Source: Onchidella celtica (lineage: Eukaryota; Mollusca; Gastropoda; Systellommatophora; Onchidiidae). From it: a stretch of 64,000 nt of DNA. The DNA is taken from contig OZ007569.1 of NCBI GenBank assembly GCA_963931925.1, positions 28,955,347-29,019,346 on the forward strand, given 5' to 3'. This document shows positions 44,963 to 57,000 of the stretch, piece after piece. The stretch's first letter is position 1, and the number at the start of each line of letters is the position of its first letter. Position numbers and translations under genes: made by a program. The notes below the pieces were generated by a model. The model worked only from the letters and a program-made list of their open reading frames with translations, was not told where the DNA came from and ran no database searches.

Positions 44963-47564
44963 CAGAGAAACATAGAACATGCAGATACAAAAACAAATGG
45001 ATAAACGGACAGATTTCGTTTAAATCAATGTTATGAATATCAAATTTGTTTTTTCCCCTCCACTTTTGTAATTATTTGTTAATTTTTAAAATAAATTTAA
45101 CCTTAATCAGCTTGGACACGTATTTAGTAGGTAAATTTCTTCTGCGAAGGATACCATATACATGTACTTCTTTATCTGTTGCTAAGGGAGCGGACTCGAG
45201 AGGCTGTTAAATTCAATGTTCACATTTTCAGACATTCGTAAGGTTTCATCCAGGACAGAACTGTTATAAACAGCGTTATTTAGCTCTCCACAGGCCTGGC
45301 CTCTTACGATCTGCAAAATTCAATGAAGGTCTGAGGGACAGAGCTGCGTTTATTCCTCCATAGTAATGTAATCATTCGTTTTTTTTTCCCTGTTCTTAAA
45401 ATAAGTTTGATTTTTAAAAGTGCCAAGTGAATGTACGGACTGTGAACGAGAACTTCTTTGTGGATGTTGTGAGTATGAGTATGTCATTGATTTAATAGCG
45501 ATATGCAACAAATCGAAAATCACAGCTTTTCTCCCTCACCTTCTTTGGTTCTATATATCTTTTCTTTTCTTTTCATTCCTTTTTTTTTCTTTCTTTCTTT
45601 TCTTGTTTTTCTTACAGGCTTTCTTTAATCTTTCTTTTCATTCTTTTCTGTCTTTTTTTCTTTCTTTCTTTTTTTTTTTTTTTTTCCTTGTCTTTCTGTC
45701 TGTCTGTGTGTCTTTATCTTAATGTACCTATTTCTGTCTAAAAATTTCTCATTTTTGAAAGTCCGCTGGGAAGTAAAAGTAGCCGGTATTTTGAAGAATC
45801 GCAGAAAACTTTTACATTACTAATTTTGCTGTATCAATAAACACACGTACGTTTAACCTTGTTCGTCTGTAATCAATAGCAGCTTACGGATATTTGTAAG
45901 GTTTCCTCGCTCTGGAATCTCTTGTACAAATTTGTGTAAACAGCATGAGGCACTATTTGTAGCCTACCCAAATTTCTATGTTTCGTTCTGCAATTCACGT
46001 CTCGAAAAAATAACAAAAGAAAAACAAAAGAGAGTAGATGCCATTAATAAGACGGGTATTTTTAGCACACACTTACCTACGTAACTGATGTTTCGGGATT
46101 TTCCGGAGCGGATAAGTAATATACCAGTAGGTAGTTACGTGTACTAGTACTTATATAGGCCTAGTATGCAAGTGACGCCTATGGTTTTGTTACATGGAGA
46201 CAACACAAAAGGTAGAGAGACTCGTGTGAAAGGTCTTTAGTGCACCGAGTCAAGTCTATTTTGCAGGACTTCACGCCTTGTGTGATGTCTATATTATCTC
46301 GTCAGCTGATTCAGAAGAATTTCAAGTGTGAGTTAAAATCGATACAAAACAGACTAGACTCAGTGTGTTACTGATTTAATATTCTTGACGATTAAAAGTA
46401 ATAACATGTTACAGCGTATTGTATCTCACCCCTCTTTAAGTCATTCTTTTCAGTACTTTTCATTTCAAAATTCAGCTGCATTTTTCCCTCGTGTGTGTAT
46501 CTTCACAGATCTAGAGATCTGTGTGATGACAGAAGAAAATATGAGTTCAACACATACTCGCAGGAACCCAGCTAGCTACCCTATGTAAATCCGAAGTAGA
46601 TTTCCGTGGGACTGATACAATTACCATAAGGCGGGTTCTCTACATCAAACCAAGGTCGGCGCGATGTCGTAACTAGCTGATCCAAGTAGGAACGATAATA
46701 ATTTTTATGTGCAAACTTGATGACAAGCCTCGCTGCTGGATGGGAAGTGAATAAATTTAAAAACAAAAACAAAACAAAAAAAAACCCAAAAAATTTGTGG
46801 GTTCTTAGTAGGACTTGGCCTAACGTTAATAGTTTGATTAAAAGTTAGCATCAGAAAGTTAGGTTTGCCAAAAAACATCGAACATTGGACTTTGCGAAAT
46901 ACGATTTATTTGTTTATTATTATTACGTGTGTGTTTAGAGGACGGGGCCCACATTTGGACGTAGGAAAAGAGCCGGAATTCTTCGTATTCCCATAGTTAC
47001 GATCTGACTCACCCACTCACCCATGACTATGAATAATAATGTTACGATAATATGATTCGATGGCATGATATCTTAAGATCATTATCGCGGGCTTTTGCAC
47101 AGCAAGGAAGGTATTTAACAAATATCTCGCTACAAGGTGTCAGTCAGTAGGCCTATTTCTCAGTTGCATGAACTTTCTCACTTTCTCTGTTTCTCTGTGT
47201 GTTTTCTTTCGTATCTTCACACTTCACAAGATAAAACTATGGTACGTATAATTATTATGTGAAGGACTTGTCGATTGGACCCCCGTTTAGCATGAAGCGA
47301 AACAAAATTATCAGTGGCATAACGTATTGTATGGGCTCCCACGTACAACTCAGGGACTCACATTTTTGCCCAGAAAGGATATAAAAAGTATATTATCTTG
47401 AATTCACAGAATGTCAAAATTTTGTTCACAAAACTGGGTAAAAGATAAATTTTGAATTCGCTCAAAGTGAGTCAAAGTCAAAAACTATGTTCAGAAAGAT
47501 GGAATAAACTTCAATTTGCTGGCTTTTTCATGCTCACGAAATAGCATTTTGTTTAGCATAGCCA
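44963..47564. other. Spacer
   Basis: A TTTC-rich, T-rich tract lies at 45545-45705. No exon or RNA gene is supported. Confidence 0.5.
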
Positions 47565-47700
47565 TTCATTCATCACCATAATCATCTTCATCGCCATCAT
47601 CTTCATCATCATTATCTCCATCAACATCAGCATACGCTTCATCATTATCATTTTCATCATCATCGTCGTCGTCATCACCATTCTTATCATCTATTTCTTC
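47565..47700. repeat. (ATC)n-like imperfect trinucleotide repeat
   Basis: Reads as Asp/Glu-rich on the minus strand (DDDDDDDENDND), but the composition is explained by the degenerate ATC/TTC repeat. An acidic-domain exon cannot be excluded. Confidence 0.7.
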
Positions 47701-47751
47701 TTTTACCCCTCCCCCACTCCCTTTTCTTTTCTGGCCTGCTGCTTTTCTCAC

Positions 47752-49094
47752 TTCAAACGAGGATGAGCTATGATGGTGCCATGAAAAACAAATTAATTAG
47801 TTAAGCTTTTGACTAACGATAATTTGCAAAGTACGAGAACATTCTCTGGTGAACGCGGACGAACACAGTTTAATATCAGGTAAAGCTGATAAGTCGTAAA
47901 AGATCAATTGTTTATAACATCTCTGTCAGTTGGAAAAGGGTGCAAAAATTTAACAGTAATTAAAAAGAAAGAGTACGTAAACGAAACGAAAATTGGCAAC
48001 TTGGGCCAAGTATTCTTAATATTCAAGTAAATAGGGTTATTGCTTATCATTGCTTTCCAGAGTTCATTTTCTCATTCTGTGTTATTGGGTAGACATTTCT
48101 TGACACGCGAGCAATTAACTTTAGTAAAGCCCGAAGAATTAATTTTGTAAATAGGACAGCTGTTAAGAGAAATGAATAAATATTAAACTCTTTAAAGGTT
48201 TGATACCATTTTACCCGATCTCTTGAGTGACCGCGGAAATAAAGCATTAGGATATACTCCAAGTACAGACAGTTATGCCAGACGTCATTTTGCTGTGGCA
48301 AGAAATCAATTGGAACTTGGCCACTTTGGCCTGCTATAGCAGACATTCTTTTTCTTTGGTTTGCAAGATAACTCTTGCCAGATTTAGGATCTGTTCTACG
48401 AGGAAGAGACTTTTGTCTCGGGCAGTCTTTCAACTCTGACCCTTGCTACTTTGGGTGTCAGGTAAAAAAAACAAAAAAAAACGCACATCTTGTCTTGTTC
48501 ATCTGGTAGAGTTGGTTAGTAATTTTCAAACTTTGTGTTCTTATTTGTGAAATGTATTTATTTATTTATTTTTGGTCCTCAAAGTGACTTTTTAGAGCTC
48601 ATAATCGAGGACTCAGAAAGGGTATGACGAGGGAGTTAACCATTCCCTGTTTCATAAATAGAATGCAAGGAAGATGCTCCAGGAGAGGAAATATTATGAA
48701 TTACGTGTGAGTTTAGGGCAGGGATTTTCAAAATGTTTAAATTATCGACCTCTTCATGGAATTTCTAATCCGCTATTGACATCAGGCATGTGCGTGAAAA
48801 CAACAACAACCACCACAATTAACTGCGTGAAATGTGTATGGTAAGCTTATTAAACGAATACTAATAAACTAAAATGTACACGTCCCGGCGTTATGAATAC
48901 AAGACGCGCAACATTGTTTTCTTATGTTATTATTATTTATATGTCTCATACAAATGTCTCTTTTGACTCTAAAAGTTTGATCGACCCCTTATTAGGTCGC
49001 TGGCATATGACTGTCCCCTGCTGAATTCCATCGAACCCTAGTGGTCCATGTAGATGATCCGTGTCTTAGGAGTATGTTACCCAAAATATAAGAT
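47752..49094. other. Spacer
   Basis: A 128-codon minus-strand open frame at 48047-48433 has mixed composition but no recognised family and no clear splice pair, so it is not called as a gene. Confidence 0.4.
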
Positions 49095-49400
49095 AATAAT
49101 AATACTATTAATGGATAATAATGGATGGCATTTATATAGCGCATATCCATTAAAATGCTTAATGCTCTATGCGCTTTACAGAAGCAAGATGTCAACCACA
49201 GAGCAGAATGGAGCGCCTGCGAACCGCTCAACACACTACACTGCTTCTTTCTCTCTCCCTGTCTAGCTCACTCTCTCTCTCTACTTCTCTCTATCTCAGA
49301 GCAAATTGTAACGCAGCCTGTTAGGCGCAGTTCACAACTCACAACTCAAATAATATTTGAATATTTATTAATAATAATATATATTTAATGATGAATAATA
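49095..49400 (-). mobile_element. SINE-like dispersed repeat, copy 1
   Basis: Shares with 60530-60837 (opposite strand) the blocks ATGGATGGCATTTATATA, CAGAATGGAGCGCC, CACTACACTGCTTCTTTCTC, CTCAGAGCAAATTGT, TTAGGCGCAGTTCACAACTC and AAATAATATTTGAATATTTA. Read on the minus strand it ends GCGCTATATAAATGCCATCC, a common SINE-tail style in marine invertebrates. The head is not clearly tRNA-like. Confidence 0.75.
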
Positions 49401-49439
49401 CATTTCGTTGTTGCTGGTGGGGGAATGATATGGATAAAT

Positions 49440-49730
49440 TTTAATCTATTAATTTCAATTTTCCCCGGGCAGTGGCCTGTTCGGCCTGCTCTTTGCGAGT
49501 TCCAACTGCCAGAGTATCTTTAACGTGCGCAACGTGCACTTGGGCCCTCCGAAATTTTCCGTCCTTATCAGAGAAGACTAGGTACTCGATCCTACCCCCC
49601 AGTAGGATCAGGGACTTGGAAATATGAGAAAAATACCAATTTCCAACATGCCTGCAGTGCCCGGGTTTTGAACGCGGGACCCGTGGCATGAGAGGCGAGC
49701 ACCTTGCCTCTAGGCCACCTTGTCTAGATC
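49440..49730 (-). mobile_element. tRNA-derived SINE, 3'-truncated
   Basis: On the minus strand: a head with AGGTGGCCTAGAGGCAAGGT and a B-box-like CGCGTTCAAAACCCGG (diverged), then GATCGAGTACCTAGTCTTCT, ACGTTAAAGATACTCTGGCA and AGAGCAGGCCGAACAGGCCA. It stops at GGGGAAAATTGAAA, so its tail type cannot be read. Confidence 0.85.
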
Positions 49731-50349
49731 AACCTTCAGAGAGGACCGGAAAAAAATAAGGAACCTACCCGAAGTCGTACTGATCCATTGCTGCCAAATC
49801 GTCTCACCGTTCTTCTTCTTCTTCGTGTTTTACATAAAGGTGAGGTCTTTTAGGCTCTTAGTCTAAGTCAAAAGGGCCGGCAGATTTCAGGGGAATTATA
49901 CTACGTTTAAACACTTCAATAAATTTCACTTGCACCAAGGTGCGCCGAGCTCAATAAGGACTTGAAGAGGCTGTAATTTCACGTATTTCAATTTATTTGT
50001 TTTCGGTTTTGGTTGTTTTTATTCCATGTAAAGGGCCTTTCGGGAAATTCGGTGATATTTTTGAAGAGAGAAATAGCAATGCACGTGAACCTTCTTCATC
50101 ATCACGTCATGTCTCTTGAGAACAATGCAATGCGTAAAAAAAAAAAAAGAAAAACATGATAAAAGGATATTTCGTATGTTCCAAACTCTTTGTTTTCGAG
50201 TGTTTATGAGTGACACCAATTTCAATAGTGCAATAAGCCGATGTTTTTGTGGGCCCTGTGATTGCTGTAATGAATATAAGCATATTATTATTATTATTCG
50301 CCATGCTTCACGGACTACGTGTGAGCCTATTTTCAAAGGCGATACAAGT
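49731..50349. other. Spacer
   Basis: No gene recognised. Confidence 0.45.
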
Positions 50350-50463
50350 ACGTTGAAAGCAGTAGTCCCCCTCCTCAGGTAACTGCACAGAATTCTCTAG
50401 CACCATAATATAACCATTTGACACAGGGATATTTCTCCTCTCCCACCTCACCCCTTCTGATTC
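50350..50463 (-). other. Possible TNF-homology exon or pseudogene fragment
   Basis: After a candidate acceptor ATTTCCAG (AG at 50465-50464) the minus strand reads ESEGVRWERRNIP, VSNGYIMVLENSVQ and LPEEGDYCF. The order and spacing W...NG...LENSVxLPEEGxY resembles the core of the TNF homology domain, in which a Trp is followed by NG, a hydrophobic (V/L)xxP and GxY. A further upstream stretch in another frame (about 50650-50710) reads RGPMEHVEPTPTVTINN, like the start of such a domain. The second half of the domain is not found nearby and the donor side is weak. This is a tentative motif match only. Confidence 0.25.
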
Positions 50464-51697
50464 CTGGAAATCTTGAGTCCATGACAAAGTTAATTTCACG
50501 ACAAATTGTAATTTGTCAACAAAAATAAAGAGGAGGTTGAAAGCCGATGTGTCCCGGCTTGTCATAAGACGCCCTTGACGCGTGACCTGTAACACGGCGC
50601 GGAGAGATGGCCATAACATAGCAATGCTGATCTGTGTCAAAGCTTGTTATTTATTGTGACAGTTGGTGTTGGTTCAACGTGCTCCATAGGACCACGGCGA
50701 CCGAACACGGATGTTTTCAAGCACGTCGAAAAGTCGGTCGGAAAAACGGTTGCAGTAAGTGGTTTGGAAACCGGATCTAACAAGGCAGGAGTGGGGAATG
50801 TTGTTTCGGTGCATTTTGTGTGACTGCTACATTTTGACAGCTTGATGAATCGGTAAACCACCCCAACCCGCCCTCTATCGGACACCAGTTTTAAAAGGAA
50901 AAAAATGTTGCGATCAAAATGCTGTATCTACATGAGAAAAAGAACTGATAATAGTTTAAAATTAAAAAAGAAGAAGTCATTTTGCGTAAGTGCTTAATTT
51001 ATAATTGCATCTGAGTGCAGGCGTCATCAGGATATATTTACACTATCAAGCATGTCTAGAGGACATGGAGACTTAAGGGGTATCAACCGGAATCGCATTT
51101 CCCTGTAGCCCCCCCCCCTCAAACCACCACCACCCCATCCCCAATTCTCCAGGTATATATATAAGTGGAGGAGCTAATACTTTTTCCGGATTTCTTGCGA
51201 AATCGAGCAAACTCATGCAGTTAAATACTGCAAGTTGAGGACACTGCGATAATGTACGTCTTTGAACTGCCTTTCCCAGTCACGTTTCTGTGAGGACATA
51301 TCGCTCCTGCTATAATTATTGTCTCTCGGGCTAGAAGGAGTGTATAATATTTTCTACATTATAAACAATTACGATTTCTAGTTTGAACATTCTTGGAGTA
51401 CACTCGACTGCAAGGCCAACATGTGTCGCCTTTTGTTGGTGTATAATAATGTTGAGACATAATATTTAACAACAACAACAACAAAAAAAAAGGGAGAGTC
51501 TCTTGTTTAAACTGAAAACCGGGCGGAAAAGTGACTCATTTAAAAGATACCCACCAGCTTAATTGCTCGATTCGATTCGGTTCATTGAGATTTAGTTTGT
51601 AGACAGACTGGTTGTCGAAAACATATTTATAAACATAATATTATATACATCTAGATCTATACATCTTAGGCTAAGGTCTTTGACAGCTCCACTGAAT

Positions 51698-52207
51698 ATG
51701 TATGAAGTCATTCAGTCATTTCATACACTGATATCCTCTGCTGACAAGGGAAAGGCCCTATATAAAAGGGCTTTTAGCGAGGACCATGATATTCGGCCCA
51801 GTAAACAAGTGCCCTTCGTTTCCGACAATCTCAACGGTGCGAACAGGGTTTACAGCTCGGAGTCGTTACATCAGGACACAGAAACGCCTCCAGTCATTGG
51901 GCAACGGCGAAGTGTTAGTTTTACACTCACAAATTCGGAATTTAGTCTTGATGTAGATGCAGATCCAGGACGCTTGAACTTATTCTCGGAGTGTAACGCT
52001 TCTAGCATAAGTACGGTATTCAACCGGGCCCCCAGCGTTGTCACTTACGGCTGTTGTGAATGGGACGACAGTTTCCGAGTTTGCACAGCGACAAGAGACC
52101 GAGATATAGGCCAAGGATCACTTGACAAGGAAATTCCCGTTGCTAAGGGAGACGACAGTGCAGTTGCGTCATCATATGCTGCGAACAGCGTCATCGACAA
52201 AACACAG
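51698..52207 (+). CDS. Candidate first coding exon, unknown protein
   Basis: The ATG at 51698 opens 170 codons that end exactly at a consensus donor, ACACAG|GTAAGC (52207/52208). The peptide starts MYEVIQSFHTLISSADKGKA. It is polar, Ser/Asp-rich, of normal complexity and without signal peptide or membrane span; it contains one CCEW patch near RAPSVVTYG. The frame continues past the donor for only a few codons before a stop, which supports splicing there. I do not recognise the family. The exon is phase 0. Upstream stops bound the frame just ahead of the ATG, and an AT-rich region precedes it. Confidence 0.45.
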
Positions 52208-52398
52208 GTAAGCCTGCTGACGTCAGCATTACTCATGCTTTGATAAAACTTCAACTCTTCATAGTTATTCAAATGTTTTACCACGGCATTGGCACTGCAG
52301 TCGTTATTTGAGAGCCCTCCAGCGAGATATTTTTAAAACTTAATTCGTTTCCGACGTAAACTTAATTGGCCCTAAAATCTATTACTACAGAAAAAAGT

Positions 52399-52473
52399 TC
52401 AAATTTGAAGATCATCTGGTTCATATGTCTCCGACGGAGTTCAGATCATGTTGGACGATTCCTGGATACAACG
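52399..52473 (+). CDS. Candidate second exon of the same gene
   Basis: Ends at a strong donor, TACAAC|GTAAGT. The region between has a TTACTACAG acceptor at 52391 and a second AG at 52397-52398. Using the latter gives 25 phase-0 codons compatible with the upstream exon: FKFEDHLVHMSPTEFRSCWT, then IPGYN. Using the first AG would put a stop in frame (KKVQI*). No third exon could be placed downstream. Confidence 0.3.
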
Positions 52474-53222
52474 TAAGTTACTGTGTGTAGACTATTTCGC
52501 CAAACAGTTTGTGCTTATTCATTATATTTTGTGATTTTTATTTATTTATTATTATTTATTTTTTTAAAATATCATTTCTTGAGATACTGGCTCCCTTTGA
52601 TGTTCTCAACTTCAAATGGCGTGCGATCAGTTCTTTTTTATATCTGTTATTTGGTTGGTTTTTGCTAAACTCCCTCCCAATCTTTTTTTTTTCTTATATT
52701 TCTTATATTTCTTATATTCATCTAGGCAGTGTAAATAAATAAATAAATAATAATATAATACTCATAGTCAAGCTCACGCCATATAATTCATCTCTCTGCT
52801 TAACATGTAACACTGCTGTTTATTTAATTCAGTTATTTCTTATTTAAAAACATTTATGCATGTATTTTGATAGAGATTATTTATGGCCACATAGCCAAAA
52901 TACAATAAAATTTCTGTGACCAACTTGAGGCCAATTTCTGCTATGATCATTGTTAATATTTCGTTATTGGGAGACTTTACGTGACCAGCTAGGTAAACCT
53001 GACCTCACCTCTAAGCCTAGCCCCATAGATAATCACATAGACGTGCCAACCCTAAAACTGTCCAAACGATTCGCTGTGTAATTAGGCTAGACCCATACCG
53101 ACATCAGACCCGGCGGCCAGACCAGACCCGACGATTTTTTGCCGGCTGCGCCGCCCACACAGCCACCGGAACCCGACGGTCAGACAAGCTAGGCTGTGCT
53201 TAAAAATATGTGTTCCAAGTTG
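52474..53222. other. Intron or spacer
   Basis: AT-rich to 52900, with no recognised exon. It would be intron if the preceding two exons are real. Confidence 0.4.
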
Positions 53223-53306
53223 GAGAGAGAGAGAGAGAGGGACGGGAGGGGGGGGGGGAGAAAGATGGAGGGAGGGACACAGAGAGAGAGATACAAAGAG
53301 AAAGCC

Positions 53307-53349
<43 letters not shown>

Positions 53350-53350
53350 G
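53223..53350. repeat. (GA)n-rich microsatellite
   Basis: Interrupted GA tract with a G-rich block at 53240-53260. Confidence 0.9.
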
Positions 53351-54046
53351 GGGAGATCATTTACAGTACATTCATTGTTTGGAGTGTTATCTGTTGAGGT
53401 GGGCCGGGTAATAAAATACACACAAGTTGGTTATGGGAAGGTGGCTGGAAAAAGGGATCGGAAGAGGGTATGTGGCAATGGTATGCAAGCAGAGGGTACC
53501 GTGAAATCAACTAGAATGAATAAATCTAGTTCTAGTTCTAGACCTCTTCATGTACATGTACTTGAATAAAATAAAAGATGTGGGCATTGAAATGCTTTTA
53601 AGTACACTGTATGTCTCATTTTTATATCATATCTCCATACAACCAACAAAATTAATCATCATCATCATCACCACCACCAACAACAACAACAGCAACAACA
53701 ACAACAACGACGACAATAAAAAAAAGGCAAAAATGGTATAGCTTACCCTCAGATTTCATCTCATTAGCAATAGATTCCCATTGCTTTTGTATGTAGTCTC
53801 TGTTGTGAGAGAGGAAAAGACCCCTATAATTATCTCCCCTTTCGCCCGACGGTCGGTGTGGACCATATAAACCAAACCAGTTTGGGCGGAGCGGCCGAAA
53901 GGCTACGGTGGTTATTTTCTTCTTTCTGGTAAAGCGTTTGGTGCCATAGCAGAGGTCGCGGGTTCGATCACCACCTTGATCACTTGTTGTTTTTTTTTCT
54001 ACTGCCTTTGACTACTACGTCACTTTTCTGAGCATTAACTAGGTAC
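53351..54046. other. Spacer with a tRNA-like remnant
   Basis: A trinucleotide-type tract (ATC/ACC/AAC)n lies at 53655-53720. At 53929-53972 the pieces GGTAAAGCGTTTGG and GGTTCGATCACC look like eroded A and B boxes of a tRNA-derived SINE. No gene is supported. Confidence 0.35.
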
Positions 54047-54059
54047 ATACACTTCTGGT

Positions 54060-57000
54060 CAGAGTTTTCTGCTATTGTATGACAGTACACAATACAGCCT
54101 GCTACTGTCACCCCCACTGTCTTGTGGGTCATCTCGGGAGAGAGGAAGACTAGGGGAAGGTAACCCTGAATACAAATACCACACTGCCTTGTGTGTTGCT
54201 ATGATAGCAAAGGCTATGGGAGTAAACCCAGACAGAAAATCAGGAGTGGAGACCCGAAGGTGGTTGTCAGGGAGAACTGCATCAAACTGGCTTCCAGCAT
54301 CTCCTGCAGCCGGACTAGTTCCAAATGTATTGACCTGGTCTCTCCCTTGGGTTTAACTAGAATGGCAGAGAGAGGGGTGGTGCCTCTGGGCAAAGCACCA
54401 TCTCTTAAAAATAGCCCAGGCAAGGCAGCAAAACGAGGAGGCGTTTGCTCGGGCTTGGCAAGCGTCTGTCTCTCCTCTATAAGCCCACCCATTTCCGATT
54501 TGGAGAGGACACTCCAGCCATCCGTTACGGATGGGCACAACACGGGAGGTGGCAGTTACCGGTGATAAGCTCAATCCATTTGGCGTACGGATGAGCGCCA
54601 GGGGTCCCCTCTGTCGGTGGGAGCGGCTTTTCAGCTGCATTGATCAACTACCGCCCGCCGTAACCTGGGCAGCCCCCAGGCAGTTGGGTGTTGTTCCGCC
54701 ACGTCAGCCTGCTTCATAAGGTGGTTGGAGCTAGACCAAAAGTCAAAAAGCTGACGTAAAGTGTGCACCTGGCAAAAACAGAAAAATACTAAAACTTGGT
54801 ACCTGGAACGTCAGAACAATGCGCCCAGGCTTGCAACAGCAAGATCTCACTAATATTGACTCCATCAGGAAATCCCAAATTATTGATCGAGAACTTCAGC
54901 TACTAAACATCGACATCGCTGCCCTTCAAGAAACTCGACTTCCCGACTCCGGGTCAGTCAAAGAAGAAAACTACACCTTCTTCTGGCAGGGCCTTAGCAG
55001 CGAACAGCCGAGAATCCACGGCGTGGGCTTCGCCGTAAAAAACTCCCTTATCAATTCGATCGCAACTCCAATTGGAGTGTCAGAACGCATCATGACACTC
55101 AGACTGAACACCCGGTCTGGTTTTACCAACATTATCTGTGTCTATGCCCCAACACTTACCTCCTCTGACGAAACCAAAGACATTTTCAACGAGGCATTGC
55201 AGAGGACTCTCCACAACATCCCTCTCACCGAAGGCCTGCTAATTCTGGGTGACTTTAACGCTCGAGTGGGAGCAGATCACTCCGCATGGCCAAAGTGCAT
55301 TGGGCACTTCGGCATTGGCAACATCAACGAAAACGGGCAGCGCCTTCTGGAGCTATGCTCCGTAAACTCATTATGTGTTACAAACACGTACTTTGACCTT
55401 AAGAGATGCCAAAGAACATCATGGCGCCATCCCAGGTCTGGCCATTGGCATCAATTAGATCTTATTCTCTCAAGGAGGAAGAGTTTGGGCTGTATAAAAA
55501 TAACTCGTTCCCTCCACAGTGCTGACTGTGACACCGACCATGCACTGGTAGTCAGCAAAATCAAAATTTCGGCCAAGAAAATATACAGATCAAAAGCCCC
55601 TTCAATCCCTAAGATCAATGTAACAGCAATCAGAGATGAATCAAATAGAAAGTCATTTGAAAAGTTATTTGCTGAAAGCATGGATAATGTCACCCAATGT
55701 GACTCGGTAGATGAAACATGGAACACTCTCAGTTCAAAAATTCATGACTGTGCCATCAAGTCTTTTGGACAGCATAAAGTTTCAAACAACGACTGGGTAG
55801 CCCAGAACAGCGAAATTCTCCTACCTCTCATTGAGCAAAAGAAATCTGCTTTCAATGAGTATAACAAAAATTGCAATCAGAGTACAAAAACTTGTTTGAA
55901 AAAAGCAAAAGCTAAACTTCAGCTGGAGGTAAGACGTTGCGCCAACAAATACTGGACAGACTTGTGTAACAGCATACAAGAGGCAAATGAAAAGGGAGAT
56001 ATGAAAACCGCCTTTAGTCAGATGAAAGTAGCTCTTGGGCCAATCATCACCAAAAGCGCCCCACTTAAGTCTGTAAATGGTGAACCCATCACAGATAAAA
56101 ATGAACAACTGAATAGGTGGGTAGAGCATTACTCTCTGTTGTATTCAACTGAGAAAAATATTCCACCAGATCTTGAGGAACACCTCCAAAAACTGCCAAT
56201 AATGGCCGAACTTGACGCTGAACTTTCCTTAGTCGAGCTTTCCAATGCAATCGACCACCTGTCTGCTGGAAAAGCCACAGGAAGTGACAACATTCCTGCA
56301 GAGGTATTAAAAGACCTAAAAGGCCCACTATTACCACACCTGTATAATCTGTTACTGCAGTGTTGGAAAGAAGGCGTGATACCACATGATATGAGAGACG
56401 CCAAAATTGTCACACTTTACAAGAACAAAGGAGACAAAGGCGACTGCAACAACTATCGAGGCATATCCCTCCTCAGCATTACTGGAAAGGCTTTTGCTCG
56501 CGTCATCCTCTGCCGCCTTCAACAACTGGCGGAAAAAGTCTTACCAGAAACACAATGTGGCTTTCGAAGCAAACGATCAACTATTGACATGATATTTGCA
56601 CTTCGGCAAATCCAAGAAAAATGTAAAGAACAAAACAGGCCGCTTATAACATGCTTTGTGGACCTAACAAAGGCTTTCGACACCGTAAGCCGATCTGGCC
56701 TGTATGCAGTCCTTAAATCCATAGGCTGTCCACCAACATTGCTAAAACTTATTGCATCCTTCCACACTGACATGAGGGCATGTGTCAACTTTGAGGGCTG
56801 CACATCCAATTCATTTGCTGTAAACAGCGGTGTGAAGCAGGGATGTGTTCTTGCTCCTACCTTATTTGGTATATATTTTGCAGCCCTACTCAAGAATGCC
56901 TTTGGTCAATGTTCAGGTGGAGTACTTATTAACACCAGAGTGGACGGCTCCATTTTTAATGTTGCCAGACTAAAAGCAAAATCTCGTACAGAGCATATTA

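Noticed and set aside
47566..47751. Acidic 61-codon minus-strand frame
   Set aside because: Explained by a degenerate (ATC)n repeat; no flanking exon structure.
48047..48433. 128-codon minus-strand frame
   Set aside because: Reasonable complexity, but no recognised domain, no clear splice sites and no neighbouring exon; length alone is not enough in this sequence.
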